Assembly: GCA_902728285.1 (NCBI GenBank)
Contig: CACVBU010000757.1
Span: 346,900 to 410,899, forward strand
Reading direction: 5' to 3'
DNA from: Clytia hemisphaerica
Taxonomy: Eukaryota; Cnidaria; Hydrozoa; Leptothecata; Clytiidae
Length of the DNA: 64,000 nt
Shown here: positions 24,401-36,400 of the stretch, one piece after another
How positions within the stretch are numbered: position 1 is the first letter of the stretch
Layout: every line of letters begins with the position of its first letter
Position numbers and translations under genes: made by a program
The notes under the pieces: generated by a model
What the model was told of the DNA's origin: nothing
The model's input: the letters and a program-made list of their open reading frames with translations, nothing else
Databases searched by the model: none

Positions 24401-27400
24401 TTATAATGTTATTGGAATTTGATAAAGTTTACAAAAGTACAGCTACTGTCTAAATTTGATAAAGACTGGATGCAATCGTGCTTTTTTGGACTTGGTTTGG
24501 ACGTGTTTGATAAGGCGAATCGCAAAAAATTGTTTGGCTCCCGTCATTTCTACTTTAAAAAGTGGTGGTCATTCGGTCGGTCGGTCAAAAATATTTTTCT
24601 TTTAAGAAGCAGCTACATCTTGTTGAAAGGGAATCCGTGTGAACTGATCCGAATTAAGAAATTGAGAAACCGTGGATAAACTTGTTTTCGGTTTACTCCA
24701 TTAGCATGCGGCTCGCTACTTCGATTTGAAAACTTGTAAACACAGAGCGTGCAGAGGTCGACAGTGGAAATCCAGCAAAGCAGCCGAAAAGCTTTCCGAC
24801 TCTCCAACTCTACCTGACCGTAAATCAGGGTCGGTCAGATGACGGGAACCAAATGATGACATCACATCTCCTATTATTGGACTTGCAAAATTATGACAAA
24901 TGGTCTTTGGAATTTGATCAATTATATTAATATTAATATAAACAGTTCTTGTTGAAATTGATCAAACTATTTTTCACGCAGCTCCGGACGCAGATTGTGT
25001 TTTTCTAACCTTTTCTAACCTTGGCGCACGTTTTGACTGAATTATGGAATGGAATAAATGGCGATAACAGTTTATACATATCTCTTATCAGACTTGCAGA
25101 AAACGGACTGCAGAAAGTTATGAAAAATGGTTTCTAGAATTTAATGAATTATACCGTCAAGTTACACAACATGCACACTCACTTGTTTTTCTGACCTTGC
25201 CAAATTTTGGCTTTGACTGAATACCGTGAGAGTGGGTAACTTGCATCAGTGGAGGCTAACATGCATAGCCCTAAAATGAATGACCTGGCTGGTCATTAAA
25301 ATAAACTATATTCAGCTCCGCTCGCAGCTCTAGTCTACCATTTTTGTTTTGATTTAACTTTGTATTTTAATGACCAGACGGGTCATTCATTTGAGGGCTA
25401 TGCATGTTAGCCTCCACTGATGCAAGTTACCCACTCTCACGGTAGCAGTCAGTTTTTACGTACCTCGTTGGCCTTGTAGACAACTGGCAAATGGTTTCTG
25501 TAATTTGACCAAGTCTACCAAAATACAGTTCCTGTTGAAATGTTATAAATATGAACTACGTTTTGCAAAGATTTTGATGCAAATTGTGTTTTTCTGGAGT
25601 TTGCGCTTTGTGACTTAATGTTTTACGGTTGATGGTTTCTAGTTATTTAGGTTGTTTGACTATTTGTAGCTTGTTAGTTTAAAGTGTTATTGTAGTTTTA
25701 TCAAGTAAAACAAAAAGTACAGTTGCTATGTATATTTGATGGATATCTTTATTTTGGTTCTGACGTTTTGGCAATTTTCTTATTTATTTCTAGATAACAC
25801 TTTGGTCAGATATGGATATTGTCTACATCCAACAGAAAAAATGTATCATAACTGACTGGAATGAAATTAACAAAAAGTTTAATTACACTATGTTTCTCTT
25901 TTATTTTATAGTAATGAACTATAGCTTAATTGTTTGATGTCATAGAAACAGTGCTACAATGCTAAAGAGAAGTTTACTTTGATCTTCTCGTGGGGGTGGG
26001 GGGTTGGAGGAGCTCTCAGGCTTGTTTTAAATAATTTTAAAAATCAAGTTATCAAATGTTTCACATTTTGTACATTACTATTCAACATTATTAGTCTACT
26101 CTGTTTCAGTACATCTCTTACATCTGTTAACCCACTTATTAAAGCTATCTAGTTAAGCTCTATTGGCTGACCTTCCAGCCTCGGCTGGTTTATTCTATTC
26201 TTAGGTCTCCCATGATCTGGACTCACCAACACGAGGAGATTCTGATACGAGAAATATATGCATATGAACCTTACAATCACAAGAGTGGCACCACACAGCG
26301 AGGTGAGTCGTGGAAGTTGATTGTAGAGACTTTAAATACTTTAGATGACCCAAAGTTTACAGTTAATCACCGTGCTGTACGAGAACGATATGGATTGATG
26401 GAAAAAAATTTCAAGCGCAAAAAAGCAGATGAGGAAAAAGCAACTGGAATAGCTCCAGAAGAACCAACTGATTTTGAGGTTGCAATGGAAGACATTGTAT
26501 CAAAATTCGAAGAAATTGAGCTTTTAACACTAAAAGAACGTGAAGAGAATAATCAGGCAGCAGAAAAAGAACGCGAAACTGCAACTGAAATGCGAAGGCA
26601 ATGCATTGAGACTCACTCAGAGACGACCAAAAGAAAAGGCGATGAACCAGCAATGGAATCAAATTCAAAAACGAAACGAACAAGAAGATCAGGAGATGAT
26701 ACGTTGTGTTTTATGAGAGAGAAAATGAATATAGATAAAACTTTGAGGGAGAAAGAACTTGAGATTGCTGCGAAACGTGAAGAAAACTTGCAAAAATTGT
26801 TAGATCAGCAGCAAAGACAAAATCAGACAATGCTCCAATTATTGATGGCTAGAGACACAAAAAACCAATAGATTACTGTATTGTTGGTTTTGTAATGGAA
26901 TTTCTTGGCGTTGAAATTATTCTTTATTGTTGACATTTACTTCAGTTGTTCTAAAATTTGAACGTAGTTTTTAAGCTCTGAGTTGTTTATAACTGTCAGA
27001 CTGTTTTTAACTTGGGGGGTCATTTGGGGTCACGCTTAGAACAAGTGCCAGTACAGCATTAGATAAATTATCTTGCTTTAAGAAAAATTGTTTTATTTTG
27101 TTCTTTTCTTTTGAAAAACTGCTCTCAACTTTTTAAGAAATGGTTCTTGAATGTATGTGATAGAAGTGCAGACCATGATTTTGCCATAATTTTTAGTGCT
27201 GTAAAGTCCTGAGACTTAAAGATGTTTTAGGGTTATTTTTTAGTCCCTATCAGTCCCTATGAAAAGATTGTGTTTCTTGTTTTGATTTCATTGATTTATC
27301 AATTTTCAGTAAAAAGCCAAAGCTGTGTTTTATTGAATTTTTTTTGCTTTACTATGTTAATATTTGTATTTTTTATCTAATTTTTATCGCAGTATGTATT

Positions 27401-30400
27401 TATGTTTATTTGATGTCTTTTTAAAAAAAAGTGAAAGTTGAACATTAGGATTCTTTTCTAATAACAGTGGTAAATAAAATGTACAAATGATAAGATCCAA
27501 GTTAATAAAACAGGTCAGAACAGCGAATATATTTAAGCTAAATATGTGTTGATATTTGGTGGATCACAATCGAAGTAACCAGACGTTATGTTTCCATATA
27601 AGCATGTCCTGCAATTTTGCAACAAGGCACACACCAAATACATTTTACCAACAGCACTCAAACGAACTTTGAGATTCTTTTTAAAGTCAATGAACTTGAA
27701 AAAATTTGCAATATCCCCAAAAACCCATTCCACAGAAACTCTAACTTTACTCATACTTTTATTGAAACCAGTTTGTTGGGCTGTTAATCTAGGTCCTTTA
27801 AATGGTGCTTGAAGTTGCCTTCTCAAAGGGTAGGCAGGGTCTCCATATATACAAAGTATACGTCCATCTGTAGCATGGGAATGTTGCTGAAGTTGCCCAA
27901 GAAGACCAGACTGTGCCAGCATAGCTGCATCATGTCTCTTCCCTTCCACTGGTCCAAATAAATTTGCTATAAGTCCATTTGGGATAACGACACTTTGAAA
28001 TTTAATGCTGTGAACACGTTTATGTCCATTATAGAGAATTCTTTGATTTTGTCCAGGTCGACTAACTGGTCTCACCGTACCATCAACAAAACCCCAACAA
28101 AAATCTAAAGCACCACCTTTATTATGGATGACATGAGCATACTCTTCAAGAGATGCAGGAGACATCCATGGATGATTAAATCCTGATAAAAGTCTGCCAT
28201 AGTTATTATGAATATGGTTTAAAATGTTATAATTAGTCATGCACAACTCAGGAACTGACCTTCCAAAAATTGGTATCATGGATCCATATCTTACTGGATA
28301 TGCATATCGTCCCAAAAAAATACACAACGCTTCAATACCATCGAGTTTTGATCTGTTATAGCAAACTACTTCATCTGGTATTTGAAAAAGTTCTTTCAAA
28401 ATATAAATGTCATTTTTCTTGAACCTGAAGTTAGCAATACATTCATCTTCATTTAGCTTATCCAAGTCAAATTCAGCATGTCTCCAGTATGGAAAATCTG
28501 GGTTTCTTGATCTATGTAAGTCATACAACAACAAAAATTCTTGATCATCTAAAATATTATCATAGTAACCAAATAAAAGAGCTTCTCTAATCTCTCTAAA
28601 ACTTGGCATTATGGTTATGATGTGAATCGAATATTGAACTCTGCCATATTTGTTTATGTTTTTTCGCGCCTCTTTTAAGCTCTGCCATGTTTCGAAGCTT
28701 AACATATTTTGGACGAGGGTGGTTGTTTGAAGGCGGTGTTCAATTACGACCGCCTCCCTCTACTCACCGCCGCCGCTGCTTAAGCTCGCTATTATGTACC
28801 CGAAAGTAGTTACCTAAGAAGATTCCTATTTTTAAGAGCGCGATGGTTTTCTGACGGTTTTTTAAACTTTACGGGGGTTGGCAAAATTTTCTAGCTCACT
28901 TCCATAGAAATTTTGACTATTAAGTTAACCTAGAGATTCTATGAACTTGAAACTTGGCAGAAATATGCTCTCCTCAAATTTGGTGAGGCAGCTCCACGTG
29001 ACATCACATGTATGGAGTATTTTACAGACTATGAAAAACATGGGGTTAACAGGATCATTTTTTTTTTGCTACCTGCTGGTACCGTGTATTTTATAAACCG
29101 GGTCAAAATCAGATAAGCGGTTATGCTAAAATAAACATTTTCGGTATTAATCAGTAAAAAACGGTCTGTAAAATACCAACTACCCACGCGAGCAAACTGA
29201 AATTTTGCAAACTGTCTTAAATGGTTAATATCTACCACTGGTAAAAATTTCAAGCCAAAAGCTCAAATAGTTCCTGAGTTCCAGCAGGGTGTTGGCATGT
29301 ATTTTACAGACTGGTCTACAAAGTACCAAATACTCAAAAGAGCGTATTCATTCCGCTGCTAGTCTCTTCTTGTCTCTTTCATTTGTCAAACCAGAGGAAT
29401 GTTAAGAGATAGAAAAACAGCTTTTCTGGCAGGGGGGTCGGTAGTAAAATCTCAGACATAATGACGTTTATACTACGGTGGTGGTGTGACGAAAAATCGA
29501 AAAAAGATTTTACTACCCAGGGTAGTTAAATACGAAAATGGGTGGTATCTATGTGTTAAATGTTTAAAAAAATTTACTACCTGGGTAGTTAAAACAGGCA
29601 AAATTAGCAAATTTTATAATTTGAAAAAATTTTCTGTTGGATAGTTGTTTGCTGCAAACAAAAAATTCTTAAAATTTTTTGTCAATATAAAAAAAGACTT
29701 TAATTCTAAGGGCAAAACATTAATTTTTGCACTAAGTGAAAAATGTGTCACAGAAATAATCATTTTTTAGCTTTTTTTTGTAAAATCAGTCCGAAAAGCA
29801 ACCAAAAAATAGGTGATCTCCATAACAAATTGTCCCAAAAACTTTTACTACCAGGGTAGTAAAATACCTCTTCCAAGAGTCTGGGTGGTGGTATGTAAAA
29901 ATTCGTAAAAATCCTTTTACTACTCATATATGTCTGAGATTTTACTACCGACCCCCCCCCCCCTGTTTCTGGTACTAAAAGTTCAACAATCTATGGTAAA
30001 AACGTTGATTAGGTCATTAAATGAAAGCCCAGAAAAGACGGCTCGCCATACAAATCGGACGGTTTCTACATGATTTGACGATAAAGAATATAAGGAACAA
30101 TTTTTTACCAATGTATAGCAAAAGAAATTCTTAACGCAATGATATTAAATAGATTCTTGTAAAATTGTCAGAAATCGAGTAAAATCAATATGAAGTTATA
30201 TTTTTCTCGAGCATTCCATATAATGATGCGGTCATGATGCGGTTATATCAGTAGAATCGTTAGGAAATTCTGAGCGAGAAGATATAGGTATCTTTTCGTA
30301 TAGGTGAGGTGTACCCAAAATATAAGTTTGCGCATAATTAGGCCAGAAACAAAAGAATTTTGTCACAACACGCTAATTATGCAGGTTTTTTAGAGCGATA

Positions 30401-33400
30401 ACAACAAAATCTATTCACGCAAAACAAATCCCTTAAGGGCAAGAGACTTGGTAAATGACGAGCCGTTTTTCCATTGTTTTCAAGAAACTGTTTTTCCATC
30501 TCTTAACATTCCTCCGGTCAAACGAGCCTTCAAATACAAATCGAATTCAATTCAATCATCAATCAAAATTCAATCAAATCGAACGAGCTAATCGGTCAAT
30601 ATTTTGTGATTTTAGCCAAATTTACATTCTAGTTTTTAAAATACTAATCAGACAGGTGGCCATATCTACCACTGGTCAAAATTTCAAGTTCAAATTACTT
30701 GTCAATCATAAGATTTTAAGGGAGACCTCGAGCACCCTCCCCCCAGGATGCTTCCCCTAGTGAAGAAAGGAAGATTAAGGGTAAAAAGATTACCTTCAGA
30801 ACGCCCCCAGGAGTTGACTTTAATCTGTGAATTATTTTCACGGAGCAATGAATTATAGATTTTGGTACTGCATTTGGTTAGAATAATTTAAATAATTTGA
30901 ATAATTCAAAAACTTCAGCCAGTTAGTACAAGATGCGAAAAGATTTCCACTCCACACCCCCTTACTTAGTATCTGCCATAATATACCGGGTGTGCCAAAA
31001 AAAATAGGCCTAAAATTGAAACTTTGACGTAACTTTTTTCAGTTAGAATAGTGATTATTTTAAATTTTATCTTAATTCATTATTGCTCCATGTAAGAGGG
31101 CCTTTACAATAAATTCAATACCCATAGTGTCCTCCAGGTTGGTTCCCCCTACTAAAAATCCAAATTTTTCTCGATTCTTCCCATCTTTTTTATCCACCCT
31201 ATATTTTAAAATTTTTCGGTCCCCCCCCCCTCTTTTTTGCCTTCCACCAATTATTTGACAATATGGTTAATATAAAAATGCCTTAAATCAAGTTTAAAGT
31301 TTTGGAAAGCTTGAAAATATAACCTTGAAACTGCTTAAAAAGAAGTTTTACTGAAAAATTGGTTTGATCCAAGTAAGGTTTGCTGATTTTATTGCTCAGG
31401 TCTTCGACTAGATTAGCTTGAGATCAGTGAAGTTCCCCAATCAAAATTTCCAAAATTTATGCTTTTCCCCCCTCTTTATTTTCCCCCATCAATTTTCAAA
31501 TTTTTCATTTCCCCCCATACCTCAAAAAAATGGGGCAAAATCAGAATCCCCCCTTTATAAAGGGCGGAGGACACTATGATAACCTCATCTTTTGCCTTCT
31601 TTCGACTTTTTAGCATTTAGACCATAAGTCTTGATCTAGTTGACCCCTAATAATTTAAGTTTACCCTTCCTATATTTCCAATTCAAAAGGACTGCTTCTT
31701 TATAACTTCAAAAACTTGAGAAAATTCACTTCAAAGAAGGGGATTTTTTTCTGGGACACCCTCAAAACAATGCAATTTGTGCCTGAAAGAGGGATATCAT
31801 ATTATGACTTCAGAACTTGAATTAATTTTAACAAGACGACTCAGAGTCGAAAATTTCGCATAGTGCTCGATTATTCGTAGATAAAATAATCATATTAAAC
31901 GACCGGGGAGTACTAGGGTTGGAGAATATCAGGTCAGACCTGAGAAAACTGGCCCTAACAGAGAATAAAGCTACCCTTAGAGAGACAAGGCAAAAAAAGT
32001 GACTCTTAAATAAAGCACATTTTCATTTTCGACTTTTTAAGTTTTTCGTACAGTACCTTAAATAATTCAGAGACTTGGGAAGGTCAAAACCAGAATTTTA
32101 GCATCAGCACACACCTGACACCTAGTTATGCCTAAGTTACTACCCACCCTCACCATTAATAGAATGCAATAAATAGAACGGGACTAACTATTGGAATTTT
32201 TCCTTCGTGATTGCGTGATGAGAGGTCAAAACGTGATTGTGATTTAAAAGGTTTTTGAGCCGTGCTATGTGATTTGGACTTTTTCAAAGGGATGCGTGAT
32301 TGTCCATTTTTTTGCTGATTTGCGTGATCGTTATTGAAGACAAAAATTGCGTGATATCGTGATCAGAGTTACCGCTTGGTAATCGATAGATTGCATATCA
32401 ATAGATTTTAAAATAATTGATAAATCCAGATTTTAAGGGAAGCGCGATTGGCAATAGATTGATTGATTTTCCATCGATTGACTTAAAAGATGTTCGATTG
32501 ATCACAATCGACAGCCCAGAACAGCCAATGAAAAAAATCTACAATCAATCTATACTCAAGACTTTAGAATTGTCTTGATTGATTACCTATTGATTATCAA
32601 AATCAATCGATATCCAATCAATCGGTTGGTTAGCGATTACTCATCGATTGGAAAAAGTTATTGATTGTATTGCGTGGAAAAGTCTGGAACTGACACATTG
32701 CACCACTACCTGCCACATAGAACTATATAGAACAGCATAGAACTTCTATAAATTATATAGATTGACACCCCTTGCCATAAATTCCTCTGTGAAATACTTA
32801 GTAAATGATAATCTGTAAACATAAGATCATACCTGCTGTCTGTGTTGTTGTTTATGTGTAGTGATGTTCAAGAGCAATTCTTTAATTATAAGATTCCTAT
32901 CACTTTATTGGTGCATTTACTAACTACACAAACATAAAATACTACGCTAAAAGAAATATAAACCTCTTTAAAGCACTCTAAAAAGACCAAAAACATGATA
33001 AAAATACAAACAACCAAAGCATAAAACCTGACAGCATGCTGAATACGCCATTTGTTAAAAATGAGCAATGTTTACAAATGCTTGGTTACGTCTACCTAGC
33101 ACTTGCGGACTGAAATTATGAAACAAAATGCGAAATTTTATCTTAGCGAGTTAGTCCATCTTTAGAATTTTATTAGAATATTCGAGAAGTTTCTAACACC
33201 GTGGCCACCGTGGTCAGGCACTTTCGTTTTCAAAATTTTATTCCACACCGACGACCACCGCGAAAGGCTATCGTAATACTTTCGCTATGCCAAATTAATA
33301 AATGTTAGGAATTAATATCCAAATGTGGTCTTTTTCATACATTATTTTTTATTACCCTTTTATACATATACATACATCAATTTTTATTGCACCGATTATC

Positions 33401-36400
33401 TCATTTTATAAAATTTTTCAGCTTTTTGAATGAAGAGAATTTCAAATTAGGTTCATTTTATTTGTACATGTGTATATACATAAGTGCAGTAGTACGAAAA
33501 CTCTGACTAGTACATCTTTTTACTTTCTGTTGTGACGAAAGATATCTTTTAATATTTTAAGTGCAAAAATAAATAAATAAAAATTCTAATAATAAGGTTG
33601 ATGAAAATCTACCAATCAAAATTTAAAAAAAATTTTCTTTAGCAAGTCCATGCACCGCAATTGTTTTGTACTGATTGTATGACTTTTGTCTGCTCTCCTC
33701 TGTACACTGTCCCCCGTTTTCGCAATTTGTAAAAAACTAATAAATTGGGTGGTTTCTACAAGGATGTGTATTAAAAGAATGATTTCCTATCGGGCCCATT
33801 TTATTAAACTGTCCTTATTGCATCACTGCATTCGGTCCTAAACCAGACCCATACCCATTAACCAATCATATTTTGGACTGATGACGTGATTTTAATGATT
33901 GAGACTCCGCATTTTGAAAATTCTAAAACATGATGTGAGTTCTCGAGCTCGTTTGTAAGTGGAGAGGTCATTTGGGAGACCCAATTTTTGTTGAACTTCA
34001 GTTGAGCTAGAATGTGTGTGTATGTCCACGAACATACATATAAAGCGGAATAATTGGTCTAAGAAGCTGAAATTTGACACACACATTCCTAAGGTAAATA
34101 CCCAGGGGTGTTATTTTTTTCTCTTCACTTGAGAAAATGATTGACAGATTAAAGTTTTTCACCTCTCTATCAATCTATCTATTGTGGTTGAGTTACAGGA
34201 GGCTCTTGAGCCCATTCTCGCAACTATAGATGCTTTTGAGTAAGCATCCCGTCAGCACCTTGAACTGACTACCCATTTCCCCTCACATGGCATGGGTTGA
34301 CCTGGGCCAAGGTTTGTTCACTTGCCAAGTAAACTGTCGTGAGTGGAATCGAACCTTGATCGCCTGTACAGGAATCAAGGTTGGTGTCCACTATACCACA
34401 ATGCGGGCGTTCTGCGAGCATTCTCTGCTCAATCCACAGACCGTGCTAAACTGGTAGACTTAGCTGTGACAGATCATTTCAATGGAAGTTGTTGGAATGT
34501 TTACAAGGCTCTTGACAGAAAATCCTTTGTTTTATTGTCAATGATGACAGTATCGTTATTAATTTTGTTAGATCTGACATATTGATATTTGTAACTTGTA
34601 AGTGCACTTTATAGTTTTGATTCACATTGAAGAATCATATTTTGGTTCTCATGTTATTAGATGCTGTTTTAGAACTTTAGAGCTAGCCTGATTGAATGAC
34701 CTGGCTGGTCATTAAAATACAAAGTTAAATCAAAACAAAATCTCCTAATCATGAAAGTGATGTCATACATAATTATGTTTTGATCATGATTGCATGTCCG
34801 GCAGCCATCGAGAAACATCTGAATTCCTGCCATCTTAAAATAGTATGATTTTTTATTATCCTAACCACGTTGTTTTATTTACGCACAATTATGTCGGCGA
34901 GTAACTTGTCAAAAATACTTGCGTGGCAAATATGAGATTTTGAAATGGTAGAGTAGAGCTGCGAGCGGCGCTTCGTAGTTCTTGCACTGTTGTTACGTTT
35001 GTTTTGAAATTTGCTGATTTGGTTGGTCAGAAGCATCGGGCGGTTCAAGTTATAGTCTGCTGTTACCCCCTGTGGATGACATGGATTTTCCGGAACAATT
35101 TACTTTTGAAAAACTTCAGGATTTCCGTAAAATTCAAGATTTTTTATGGGAAAATGTTGGATTTTCTTATATAAAATGGCAAGAAACAGTGCGTCACAAA
35201 CAGCCATATAAACAAAACTCAACATTCTCACAAAAGTTGTCTTTTTGATTTCCCAAACATTCGTCTCAAGCGTTCCCTTCCACAATAATTTATGTAATTG
35301 CAATTGCGGTCAGTCCACAGTCGGCTTCAACATATACACGTGTTTTTATTTACGTGACCGAAGTGCCTACTAAAACAATCCGGGGGTAGATAGCGAAGCA
35401 ACACAGCAGATTATTCGTAAGTATCTTTTGGCATTGACAATCAAATACAATATATTATCTATATTCTTTAATTCAAAAATCAAAAATCATTTTTCATTCG
35501 CGAAAATAAAAATAAAAGAATAATGAATTAATATTACATATAAACGCCCCCGTCTTTTATCTCATTTAATTTTCAATCTCGGCACGTGCAAAACGCCCGT
35601 CCGCCCAATATCCACCCAATCAGCTTAAATTCACTTTAATTGTCCTTTGACATTCAAAAAATAGTATTTAAAAATTATGAATTTATAATAATTACAAAAA
35701 AACAAAAAGTTTGATACTTCATTAGTGAAATATTCAATAAATTCTGGTTTCAATTTTCAGTGGGGCGTTCTTCTAGGGCTTCGTTTATCGCGCAATTTTT
35801 TTGCGTCACACAACTTTCTCGGCCGCATCGGAATAATTATACATTGCCAAATTTGGTTCTCCATTGTCGAGTCAGGATCGATGGTGACGTCACCTAAGCA
35901 AAAAAAGAAAGGATTTCGTCAGTTTTATGCAGATATAATTTTGCGAGATATTCTATTCGCCGCGCGAGCGCACTTTTCGTAGACTAGTCGGAGTACTTTC
36001 TTTTACTCGCGGGATTGATGGTAACTTTTCATCTTCGTTATTTTTAAAATGAAGCACAACCGAAAAAAAACGAAACTTCAGAAAGTTGCGTATTTCCAGT
36101 GAGTAAACGACTCTGACAATTAACAAAATTGATGATGATGATTTTTTTTCGGTCAGGCCAATGTCTCGTATTGGGGGTTCTAGTCTTGAGCCCAAAGCCT
36201 ACGCAGGATTGCAGCGTTTGGGTAAACGAGACAAAACTCTAAAAAAGCTGGTGTTTTGACGCGCTTCCGTGCTCTCGAAATATCGCGGTTTGAGACGCAC
36301 TGAGAAAATAGAGCAAATTTTATGGATTTTCCGATATACATACGACTAAAATAATGAGGAAAAATCCTGGATTTTCCAAAACCTTTTTCAAATTTCTCAG

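Larger units (their letters stand above)
23464..28795. mobile_element. Complete PIF/Harbinger DNA transposon
   Basis: Perfect 27-bp TIRs lie at 23468-23494 and 28765-28791; each starts TAGCGAGCTTAAGCAGCGGC. Both are flanked by TTAT, compatible with the known TTA/TAA-type Harbinger target duplication. Inside are the two proteins the superfamily needs: a Myb/SANT-like protein on plus, starting 150 bp from the left TIR, and a DDE nuclease on minus, starting about 60 bp from the right TIR. The genes converge in the middle. Perfect TIRs and intact frames suggest recent activity. The element sits in intron 1 of ZNG1. Confidence 0.9.

Noticed and set aside
34345-34405. A functional tRNA gene on the minus strand
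   Set aside because: A and B boxes are present, but the acceptor and other stems do not pair well and a long non-tRNA tail follows, so SINE is the better call.
35725-35982. 85-codon plus-strand ORF in ZNG1 intron 1
   Set aside because: No domain, splice context or codon structure; it lies in AT-rich intron sequence.
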